Assembly (NCBI RefSeq): GCF_963678635.1
Contig: NC_087071.1
Coordinates: 13,832,210 to 13,896,209 of the forward strand
DNA from: Symsagittifera roscoffensis
Taxonomy: Eukaryota; Xenacoelomorpha; Acoela; Convolutidae
Direction of reading: 5' to 3'
Length of the DNA: 64,000 bases
In this document: one piece after another, positions 50,201 to 62,200 of the stretch
Position numbering within the stretch: position 1 is the stretch's first letter
Layout of the letters: every line of letters starts with the position of its first letter
The notes under the pieces: generated by a model
Seen by the model: the letters and a program-made list of their open reading frames with translations, nothing else
The model's database searches: none
Told to the model about the DNA's origin: nothing
Made by a program: the position numbers and the translations under genes

Positions 50201-53200
50201 ATCTTGGGGAGAATGTAAGAGAAAAAGTACCTTAGTTACTTCCGCTCCCCCCCCCCCCCCACCACACATAAACACCAATTTTACAGATACTTTTCAGAGA
50301 GTTGTAGATGAAGAGCAAATATGTTTGCAATTGGGCAACGCGACTTTGCGTGCAGACTTCATGGCAGTTGGATCACCAAAAACAAATCGCAAAAGCTGCA
50401 GGTGGAGCAAAACGGTAGAACAGCCACTATTTCTAGTTGAATTTTACATCTGAAGTTTGCAGTTAAATCGCAAGTTCTGAGTAGAGCAAATTATTATCAG
50501 TCAATACAAGAGCTTGAACAGTTTTTTTTTCACCCGTTCCAAAAATTAACAGCATGGCAGAAAGAACGGACAATTAATGGGCCAAATTCTGAAGGGTTAA
50601 ATGAATACTGAGTTAAGTTTAAAAAGTTGAACTGAAAAAAATGTTTTGAAAATGAAAAGATGAAAATGAAAACTAACAAAAACGTACCCTGTTTTGATTA
50701 TTCGTTCTCTTCTCGTCACCCGTCGAAAACTGATTCGAAGAATCACTGCCTTGTCTTCTCATTTTCCTACTATTGGGCACACTAACATGTGTCGTAGTTT
50801 GAAACGGATTCGGAGATCCCAAATGTCCAAAACCTTGCTGAGAAGGCCCGTTATTATCACATGGGGACCCGATATCACCTCTTAGACCCAATTGTCCATT
50901 TTTGTTACCCGCAGCAAACAATGGCGAACTGCTTTTGTTATTTGCTATGGGACTCGGTGTGCTTCCATTTACTGCATAATTCGAAAAAGGAGGGGTTGTT
51001 ATCGTATTTTGGGAAGCGTTTCCAGGACCGGCAGAGAAGTTCCCGGGAACCCCGGTTTGTTCCAGTGGTACTGGTAAAGGCATATGGGCTCTACTTTTTC
51101 CTGAGATTCTATTTTCCAAGGCAACTACATTTTGAGGTTTGGGTAATTCATTTACATTCTGGGGATTTGCGGATACCGCGCTTTCGAATGAGTTCTGAGA
51201 GAAAGGTACTTGAGTCCTCGGAACCGGAGGCGCTGCTTTTCGGGTCATCGATGCTGTGTTATTCATTCCAAGAACACTATTTCCAATTGGAGGCTTTGAG
51301 TTCGAGCTTTCATGAGAGCATTGTTGAGTGTGTTTTCTGTGAGTTGATTGTTTTTGCTGTTCGCCAATGACATTTTGGGGAAAATGTCGATGACATGGCT
51401 GAAACAAATTTCCACGTTTATTGCGCCTAGACTAGTATATTGAACACATATTAGTATAATTAAAGTTTTATGATCTTTTATTATAGCAGTGGTTCAGTTT
51501 TGCTCAGAAGGTAGTTGAAACTCCAAGATCATGTATCTGAACTATCGGTAATACCCTAGCAGACAAAACTAAACGCAAATTTAGGTTTCTTCTCTTAACA
51601 ACGCCTATTTTCAAGGGCATTTTTGAACAACATAGATTTCCTCTAAAACAAACTTTACATCGACCGAAAGCAAATGTTCATAGCAACCAATGTTCTCAGT
51701 AAAACAAAAAATCAGTATTTGATTTCAAGGACGTACCAGGTTACTTCGGGTCCAAAATATCAATTTTCACAATCTGCAATACGTGTTTTCGCAATTAGGC
51801 TAGAATAAGTCATTTTGTTCAGGCGATGCGAAATGTTTAGTGTAATATTTGCTAAGCTCGGCTGTTTCATCCAATATCACACCGTTGAAAAAAAATGAAT
51901 ATAAAAAAAAATAGAGCTTTTAGATCTAGAAGAAACTGGCAAACATTAAAAACCAAAATTGATATTTGCATAGGTGTGTCTGAGAAAATTTGCTTTTATC
52001 TCATGAATTTTTTTTCAGATTCATGGAAAGTAATGTCTAAAATGGTCCTGCTAAATAAACATTTTAGGGACTAAGAAACTTGTTTAGTGTAATATTTGCT
52101 AAGCTCGGCTGTTTCATCCAATATCACACCGTTGAAAAAAAATGAATATAAAAAAAATTAGAGCTTTTAGATCTAGAAGAAACTGGCAAACATTAAAAAC
52201 CAAAATTGATATTTGCATAGGTGTGTCTGAGAAAATTTGCTTTTATCTCATGATTTTTTTTTCAGATTCATGGAAAGTAATGTCTAAAATGGTCCTGCTA
52301 AATAAACATTTTAGGGACTAAGAACCTATATTTGGGTATAATGTCCACTAGTATACCATAGTTGAACTGTTTATCTTTTTTAAACGAGTTGTATGTGGCA
52401 ACGACAAATTGTGGGAAAAAATTCACTGTTGATGTCACTGACTGTTAACAACGTTTTACAGAAGTAATTTGTGAACTTAATACAAAAAATTGTAAAATAT
52501 TATTTTTTTTGCTATTCTTAATAATTCTAGCAAGTAAGTTTTAGCAGCATTGAAAAACTTAACTCAATTCAATGTTCTCAGGCAAATTTAACTGAATAGT
52601 TAAATTACGATTGTCCCGGATCAGTTCTCTAAAGAAATTTAAGACTTTATCTGAAAAAAAAAAACAAAAAAAAATCATCGCGACCTGTATAAGAGTCTGA
52701 ACTACGTTCATCGACTCTGAAACACTAATTAGCTGAAGAGCTGAATTGGACGAGAAAGACTGGGAAATTGTTCAATTTGCATTTTTGAATAAATTGTTTC
52801 TTATGAGTTGAATTCGGTCAAGTTTTTAAATATCCGATTAAGTGTTGAATGTTTTTGTTGTGTAATGAACAATGATAAAAGAATTCAAAAAAGTATGCCC
52901 ATGTTCAAGGTACTACCAAACAATCGAAACAGTCTGGAAAATATTTTGACATTTCTAGCTATTTAATCAGAACAAGATATTCCATGCTCTGCATCTTGTA
53001 CCTACAACAAAAATGGAGAGCTTCGCATCACTTGCGATATACCATTAAAATATCAGTGCAAGCTAGCAGACGGAAAACGAAAAAACTAAGTCCACAAAAA
53101 AAACTTCAAAAAACCACAACTAGAAAAATTGAAAATGTTGTCTGGAATCATGTTCTCTATGCGGAAAACACGTTCAGAGACAATCGACGGCAATTAATGA

Positions 53201-56200
53201 AAATTCAAAAAAAAACAAATGGCAACTCAGCCGACGAAATTTGATTAACTTCACGTAGAACCGAAAAAATAATTGCTGTCATAAAAAAACTTTGAACAAA
53301 AAACTATCCTAAGAACTAGATCAGGAATTTTTTTCGATCAGGAATGAAGCATAAAGAATTTTTTTCGATCAGGAATGAAGCATAAAAAGTGTATTTTCAG
53401 GAACGAAAAAAGTGTATATTCCGACTTGATAACTCTTGCTAATCGCAAGCGTTAACAGTTTCCAAACTCATATTCTACTAACATATAACATGAAAAAATC
53501 CCAAGAAAATCCAAACTCTCCTTTGATTATTACCTCCATTGAATTTTATAGTTATTGAAAAAGCTGCCCCTGTCCGAGATCTTGAGTTTTTAATAGGTCA
53601 GAAAACAACGCTGAAAAGAATATAAATTTTTCGTCAAAAACTAGTTTTGGGCATCATATGGACTTTGCTTCATTGACTGAAAAGGATATTGCCAAGAGAC
53701 ATAATTGAACTTTTATCCACGCAATATTTTATCTTCAAACTCGTCTATGAACCCCAGCATATTCACCTGGTTCTGCTGCAGCTGGTTTACTGTTGCATTT
53801 TGCTGCGGTGAATGTCCACTAGCAACATTTCCTGGAACCAATCCAGAGCTACTACTAGCCATGAGACTTCTCCCAATGATCTCCCTTGTAGCTTCATCCA
53901 TGAGTGGGGCATGGTTGTTGATTGCTGACTGCTGGAGCTGAGTCTGAGTGTGATTTGAGTGTTGAGGTTGTTTTCTGTGTTTATTGCATCTGTGATGGTG
54001 ATGTTGATGCGGCCGCCTATCAGCAAAGTTACTACTTACTCTTTATTGTCTTTCGTTAAGTAAAAAGTCAACTAAAAATAGTTGTTACAGTAAATGAAAC
54101 CATGTTTTAAAACATAAACCACCAACAACTACCGCATCAAGGCCCAATTTTAACATTCAAAACTCAAAAAATTAAGTAACTTTTTTAGAAGCGAAGCTTT
54201 GGAGACAAATTTCAAAATTTCGTGGTTAAATATAATTATATCTTTTCAATCTTTTAATTATATCTCTCATTGAAGAAAAATCTTCCTCCTGAACCTATAA
54301 TTCTTGTTAATAGGTTCAGGAGTTGGGGTACTAAAAATGGAAAGAGCTTAAAATTATCTATCGTAGACGGTGAACCGATATCAAAACCTGAACGAGGCTG
54401 CAAAATTGCACAAAACTGATCTTACCGATGACTATGCAATCCGCCACTTCCAATTTCCAGTAACGAGCCCTCTTGACCTCTTGCACTTGACCCTTGACCT
54501 CCAGAAGACATTGCATCTTGTTTCGTATCTTGCACACACCCGCTGCAGTTTTTATTCTGCATGCTACAACCTCCAAAACAACCACTTCGTAAAAATCGAC
54601 CACTCGATTGCTTCGAAACACTTCCTTGCTTTATATGCGAAGTTCCATTTGCAATATTATTTGCAGATACAGCATTACTAGAAGTCGAGGTTTTATTCGC
54701 ACAAGTATAACTCTGTTGATTATTCGATATATAATGAGTACTGATACTACTTCCACTGTAACCGGAGTTGCGTTGCGACGATCCTGTAATGCCTCGCGAT
54801 GATCCGCCGGCTGTCGCAACTGCCGAAGCACTTTCCGAGTGATTATGATGGCGATGATGTTTTCTATGCTCCGAATTAGCTCGCGTCAAATCCGAATTCT
54901 GAGTTCGCTTTTGCCTCGAAACTGATCTGAAATCATTTCCGCCATTCATCACATTCTGAGTTGTACTGCTCATAACTTGATGACTCATAACTGCACTCTG
55001 GGATTGCAATTGCAAATCGAAATTCGAAGTTTCAGGAGTTGCAAATTCGATTCCGATTCCTTGATTTTCGTTCGTATTTCTTATACTATGATGATGGCTA
55101 TGATTATTATGCCGATGTTGCTGTCGTTGCGCTGAGTTATGATGCTCGTGGCGACGTCTATGATGTCGATGACACGAATTCGTTGATATCTGGCCCGATA
55201 TTTGTTGTTTATTCTGTGAATTAGCGAGCAAATTTAAATTCGACTCTAGCGCCATCTCTTGTTGACTTTCAAGCATATTGACAACAGTATTATTTGTAGA
55301 ACCAATAGCTGAATTTTCGACTGTAAAATTTGATGGCGACTCACTGACACACTTTGCAGTATTGGTTCCGTTTTTATTAACTACAGCAGAATTAGTTGCA
55401 AATGGTTGCGAAAATTGAGAATCATTTGCATTTTTTGGGTCACTTTTCGAATTTTCTGAATTATTTGACGTAATCTTCGCGTTGTTTAAACTCGAAAGCT
55501 GCAATGCCTGTAAAAAACAAAGACCACTACACTTTTTGGTCGACATTTTCAAACGAATTCTAATAAGCTGGATAACTTTTTTTTCAATAAATTTTACAAC
55601 TAAGTGTATAATTTCACAATTACAAATACTGCATACTGTTCTCATAAAAAATTTTCAGAAATTTCTAAATTGACTTGCGCTCTTTTCAATAAATGTCATT
55701 AAAAATGGACAAATATAGTATTTGCTTTTTGCTAGAAGAGCATTTGATAAAAAACGTCATCTGCGTGAATATTTCATAATTGATTGCAGCTTTAGCAGGA
55801 GCGCACTATTCAATTTTTAATCAGAATCCGAATGAAATCCGTCATATTTGAAACATTTCTTTTGTGTGCGTATCTTAAACCAGTCCAAATAATCCTCAAT
55901 ATTGTTTCATTTTATGAAAAATATCTGCTGATTTATATTTCACATATAATGCCAAGTGTGAAATCAAAGCGACAGCAACAGTAATATCTAAATTTCAGCT
56001 TAGTTTAAAACAAGGGATTAGCCATTACCTGCATTCTTGAAAAAATCCTGTGCAGAATTTCAAAATTTGGAACATTCGAGGAGGAAACTCCAAAGCCAAG
56101 AAAAGTGGGGAAAAAATGTTCCAACCATATTCATAAAAACTACAAATAAAAGTTTTTCAAATTATTAAGTTCTTCAAATTAATATCGTTTTTTGTACATA

Positions 56201-59200
56201 ATGTGATGATAAAACAATGATCACGCGTAAGATGTTAGTAAATCAGGCATAATCGACAACTGTTGCTTTCAAAAAAAGAATAACTAACAAAAAATGAAGA
56301 AAAAAATTCAAAAAAATCATATTTTTTTTAAATATTTTTGTGAAAAACAAAAAAAACTTGCCAAGGAAGGAAGTGCCAAATATAGCTTTCAAAACTAGCT
56401 TTCGTTTAGAAAAACTGAGTTTATTTTGGCTTAAATGAACAGTTTAAACAAGTTATCTTCAATTTATTTGGTCGAAATTCAAACCGGTTTTTCTCGACAC
56501 TGATAATTTTTCTGAATTTTTTTAAATATCGTTCAAATGACTGAAAGTGCCCTAATATGATATATCACTCAACCCAGTCCGATGATTATTTGTGATACCT
56601 AATTTTGCGTGGAAAGCAAAAAAAAACCGAAAACTATGGTCGGAACAAAATTTATTAGTCGCGGTAAACTGTAAAAGCCTAAAAAACATATCGAAAAGAA
56701 AACTAGAGCTTAATTATGATATCAACTTCTTCGATAGAATACTTTATATCGAAAAAAAATCGTTTAAAAATTATAATGTTTTTGAAACTATCGATCACTT
56801 TGTGCATATTTATTACAAAAACGGAAAATATATTTTCATCAGTCGCAAGCTCGATGTCCAATGCTTAAGTCAGTGTTGAGGTAATAATTTGGATCTCTTT
56901 AACTATCCCTGCTTTCGTTAAGGGTACAAAATTCACATATGCTCAATCATTGAACTGATTCTTCATAGGGGGTGGCAGCTCGTTACTAGTTCCCAAGGGG
57001 GGTAGTCGAAGAGATCCAATAAGTTCAAGGAGCAAAAAGTGTTAACGTCAAAGTAACGACAAACGCACAAAAACCGAATCGCTCTTTTGCCGAAAAATTC
57101 TTGCTCTCGCCAATTTGCTCTTTATATTGGGGACAGAAGAGAATTGATTCAGAAGGCATACACCAGCTGCATAAAATCCTCTTCTAGACTTGAAATTGAT
57201 TTCACAAAATCACTAATGAACAACACGTCAATTGCGAGGCTCTTAACTTTAAACTTTGGTTTCGAATTACGATATAAATAAACGTTTAATTGAACACACC
57301 AGTGTTTTCTGGTACCTATAAAATCCATTTCTTAGCTCTATTAATGCTCGTCTGTATTTCTTAAGATCAAAACTTTGATCTAAAAACCTGGACTTACTTC
57401 AACCTATACACGTGTAATCCAATAACCACAAATATTACCTCCGAAATCTAATTCTACGATATTTAATTCGAGCATGGCATATTTTGGTGCCCGTAAAATT
57501 AAGCCCTGGATTTCATACGGATTATTTTGGGGAACCGAGACATTTAAATGTTAATCGTGCACTTGAAGTTTCAAAATGAAAAATTAGGGCGATATTTCGT
57601 GGAGAGCTCAAAAATGTCTAGTATTAAATATTTATTACGCCGCTGCCTTATATTTTTCTCTAGAAACTCGATTGAACCTTTATTGAGTTCGGTTGAAATC
57701 TGAAAACCTGAGGGAAAAAATTGGGGAATATTGTAAATAGCCATCACAAGGCTTGAAGTTTGATTATTGTGGACTAGCTTAACAAGATGACAGAGCTAGG
57801 AAAACGAGAAAAGCATCGTGTAACATAATTCGTTTTGTCTATGTTCGTATGAAGGTTATGATAAAAAAAAAACCTCAACACGTGTTATTTGTGATGGGAG
57901 TATTTATCATTTTATTTTTAAAAACTCCGTCCAAAAATACTAATGGCAAAACTGTGAACTAAGAAAAAACGAAATAGAAGCTGAAATCAGCACAAATATT
58001 TCAAATTTTGATGACGCACTTATAAAAACTTTGGACATAATGAAGTATTGAAACGCTAGGGTAAAGCCAGACTTACCTACTATTTTATCTCCTCACCCAA
58101 GATCAGCACACTGTTTTATGGCGAGAAAATGCATTAAGCGGGCAGATTAATGCACTGGGTTTAACAAACCGTAGGGTGCATTAACAAGTGTAAAATATGA
58201 CCGTCAGCATTATTAAGTGGGAATTAAATTCGGGTGCAATATAATAACTAAATAGTAGTATATACCTTTCCAACTTTTCCCTAGTTGGGTTTATAGGGGG
58301 AATTCGCGTTCGAGGGGGATTTAGATCAAAAACGGCATGGAAATCCCGCGGATTGTATGAATATTTCACAACAAATGGTGGACACTAAAACGCATATATA
58401 ATAAAAGTTAAACCCAAAGAGAGACATTTTGAGTCAACAAAAGTTCCAGCAAACTGGTTCAAAATGTCGAATATAATCATGCTTTAAATCAAAATTTTGT
58501 AATTCAAGCGATAAAAAATAGAAAACACGGAACTTAAGCCTAGAAGCCATTGTTTTTAGTGACTAAGAGGAGATAAACATTTCGGAATGAAAAGTTGAAT
58601 AAAATTGCGGTTCAAAACCGTTTTTGGCTGTTTTGTGAAAATCGTCTTTTTCACCGAAATTATAAAAAAACGTTGTTTTTTACAGACTAATTTCGAATAT
58701 TAAAATAATAGTTGAAACAAAAAAAAGTCCTATGCTTCCGAGAATTACATTGAATCCCTGGGTTCTAATTCAATTTTTTTTAAAACTAGAATCCTTTTTG
58801 GGAAAAAATCCTCTCTTTGGGGTTTTGAAATAGCCCAATTGGCTATGTACTTGAACTAATTTAAGCTCGCATTAAAGCATGCTTCTACGAATTGCGCATT
58901 TGAGTAGTGTAGAAAGCCGCCTAAGGCCTCTGTGCTACATCTTTTCATCCAGGATATGATCTGAAAAAACCTCATTCGAGAGCAAAATTGCTACAAAGAG
59001 TGACCAATGAATCTACCAACAGTGGCTTGAATGTTTTGACTGCCCCATAATTGGTAGGAAAAGTTATGAAAATTATATTAAGCAACCATGAATTTGGGAC
59101 GAAATCAAATATCAACTGTAAAAACTTGTAGGACGAAATTAAAAACGACCGATTATCTTGCCTTGAATCAATTTGGTACAACTTTGTAGACCGGGATAAT

Positions 59201-62200
59201 TCACCACGCATAAACACGACTGCTCGTATATCAGAGCGAAGCCCTGAACGTTCCGACTGCCCTTAAGGCCAAAGTTTTATTGGTTGAATAAATGACAAAT
59301 TAATTGAAGAAAAACGTTTTTTTTCTTCATTTTATACCCCCACACGCTATGTAGAATACTAAGGGTGCGATAAGAGTATTGAATTGTGATAATAGGATTA
59401 ATTTGCTGGCCTCAATTCGATTTGGAACGCATTATTCGCTTCTCACACGTATTATAAGTACGCAATATATCGCACTTTAATTATCCCAAATTTGCCAAAT
59501 AAGCAATTTTCAAACACCCGTAACTTTACGAAAAAGGATCACATAAGAAATACACTTTTGAATTTGAGCTTAAAATAACAATATCTCTTAGATGGTTTCC
59601 GTCAAAAACGCTTCATTAACAAGTCGAAAATTGACTGAATAAAAAACCAAACCAAGCATAAATATTCCGCCCTCTCTCGAAAGTCGCAACAACAAAACGC
59701 GTTTATCTTTTAGCATAGTAAAAAAAATCTTCACAGCGCGCATAAATTATTCCACAGCATGCATGTCCTAACTGGCAATTTTCAAACCGCCAGAAATTAA
59801 CAAGACTTCTCGTATATCAGGGCAAAGCCCTGAATGTTCCGACTGTCCCTTAATTCATTCATATCGAATAGTTTTTGGGAAAAAATATAGAAAACCTTTA
59901 AATTTTGGACAAAACCAAAGTGTGAAATGTTGAGTCGTACGAAAATAAATATAGCCAATCGAAGATTGGAAAAGAGTAATGAACGCAACTAAACATGAAA
60001 AAACACTGACTTTCCCTTTGAATTTTCCCTTTGAACAATTGATGATTGGCGCTTTTCTGATAACATGAACCCAACTAGAGAAAACTGGATCAAAATGCAA
60101 AACTTTCATTCCGCTGGAAATCTAAAAATTAAATTCCAATTTCGAATCGTTCACGTTTTTTCGCGCCATTTCCACGTTCGTATTTGAAGAGTGCTATTTG
60201 CGTCACTTTCAGCAGATGAATTTCAATTAACTCAAAAAGTGCATATATACCTAAGTGCATTCATAAATGCATCAATATGTATGAATGCACATCTGTAGTT
60301 ATAAGAGACTTTTAAGTCTTTTCCTGAACAAAAAAATCAGCAAGACCTAGATAGAAGTCTTCACTACGTTCATTACTCTTAATACGACCGATTAGCTAGC
60401 TTCAATTCAATTTGGAACAATTTTGTTGCGCGGGATGATTCGCCACGCATTATAAATTCGCGTTTTGCTCTCATCATTATGAATAAACTATTCAAAGCGC
60501 GCATAATTTAGACCAGAGCATGGCCAATTTGGTAATTTTCAAACCCCAAGAACTTCACAAAAAATAATCGGAGGAAGTCGATATCTTCAATGAGTTATAA
60601 AAAATGTTATTCAAAACTATCATTTCGATCGGCGAAAATTGATTGAATAAAAAAAGCACACCGAGCATAAATATTCCGTTTTCTTCGAAAGTCGGAACAA
60701 ACAGAAAAACTATGGAAGGTCAAATATCTCTTTACATTCGAACTAAGGGAGGGGTGGAAAAGTCTTAACGGCAAGTTGACTTCAAATTTTTTAGAACTTA
60801 ATTTACGGTTGCCACTCGCTTTTATTCCTAGTAGAACTAACCTTCTACTTGCCCGTTTAGTCATTTTTACATTGCAGAATTCTCTTATCATAAAAACTGC
60901 TCTCAATACCAAATGAATAGCACTAAGCACTATAGTGGGAGAAATGGAGTTAAATTAAATATTGCTCTAGGGTGATTACATTCCATTCAATATACGAACT
61001 CTACGCAGTATTATAGTTTATACAGCTATCTCACTTTGTTAGGTAAACTTTCCAATCATTTTGAAGTAAAATAGGCACACAAGTTCAACAGCCACGATCA
61101 AAACGACGAATAATCAAAGTTTTACAGACTGGAATCGAAAAATGAATAAACAACCAATTAACAAACAAGAAGATAACAATAACTTTTAATGAAACGGAAA
61201 AGGTTAATTGAATATAAAATGTTACTCTTTTCAGTTCTCACAAGGTCCATGGTTCCAGAAAAAAAACGATTAACCATTAACAGATTATAAGTCTAAAAAT
61301 AGCTCTGCCAGATTGAATGGAAAACGGCGGATAATTACACCAATGAATCATTTTTGACAGTTCTATTGGTCTATTAGTTTTGTAGTCTGCTATAATAAAC
61401 CAAAACAGCATGAGTTCTTGGTATTTCGGAAACCGATTTAATTCTCAGAAGTCTCATAATAAAATCGGGCTAGACATGACGATAATCAAAAACACAGCTT
61501 AAGCACTTAATTTCATCATTAAAAAAAGATTTACTCAAACGCTACCAGGAAAGTACCCAAAAATACAACACCTTTCTTTAGGATAAAACTGCTATCTATA
61601 TTGGTCGGCAAATAACTGATAAAAACAAGAATAGCATGCTCCTGTGCAAATAGAAGAGACTATTCCGACCACAGATTGGTCGTATCGACTTTCTAATAAA
61701 AAAAAGCCCAAACAATTGGAAAAACTGATGGAATTCAAAATATTCAATGAGCTCAACACTATACAGTACTTCATTCGCGGGGGGTCGAACATAACCGTGA
61801 GAGGTGACTTGGACCTTTATGGACAAAGAAGCGCTTTCCATTACGGGTTTCAGAACCAACAAGACGGTCGCACAAATTTGAATCAATTATATACATTGCC
61901 AACAAAGAGCTGCAAAAGTGTCAATGAGCTCAAGGAAACTGAAAAACCTAGCCAACTGACAACTGGAAAAGTATTGCACCGCAAAGGAAACAGAAAAATA
62001 CTGAAATTTGAAGAAAAAACTTGATGGCTTGAAAAGTCTATCTAGAACATTTTATGACTGACAATTTGTTTCCTAAAATTAACCCAATTTCAGAAAACTG
62101 GATCAATAGGTAAAATTTTCACTTCGCTGGGAAATCTGATAATTCCACTTTCGAAAATAGAAGTCGATCAAGCTTTTCGTGACCTTTACACTTTTGCTGT

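Larger units (their letters stand above)
51399..53766 (-). other. ARHGAP39 intron with two tandem duplications
   Basis: It contains a 247-base tandem duplication (51834-52326), a 31-base tandem duplication (53325-53386) and the tail of a repeat family F copy near 52640-52735 (ATCGCGACCTGTATAAGAG). No exon was recognised. Confidence 0.75.

Noticed and set aside
50861-51370. 169-codon plus-strand frame
   Set aside because: It is the antisense of exon d, which has phase-matched splice sites and family context.
53713-53766. Extension of exon c by 17 codons to a stop after KILRG
   Set aside because: The CAG/GTGAAT donor at 53767 is stronger and gives phase 0, as the next exon requires; the alternative donors do not.
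54370-54681. 103-codon plus-strand frame
   Set aside because: Antisense shadow of exon b.
61644-62024. 126-codon plus-strand frame in the first visible intron
   Set aside because: No domain or partner frame; it overlaps opposite frames and partly runs into repeat sequence.
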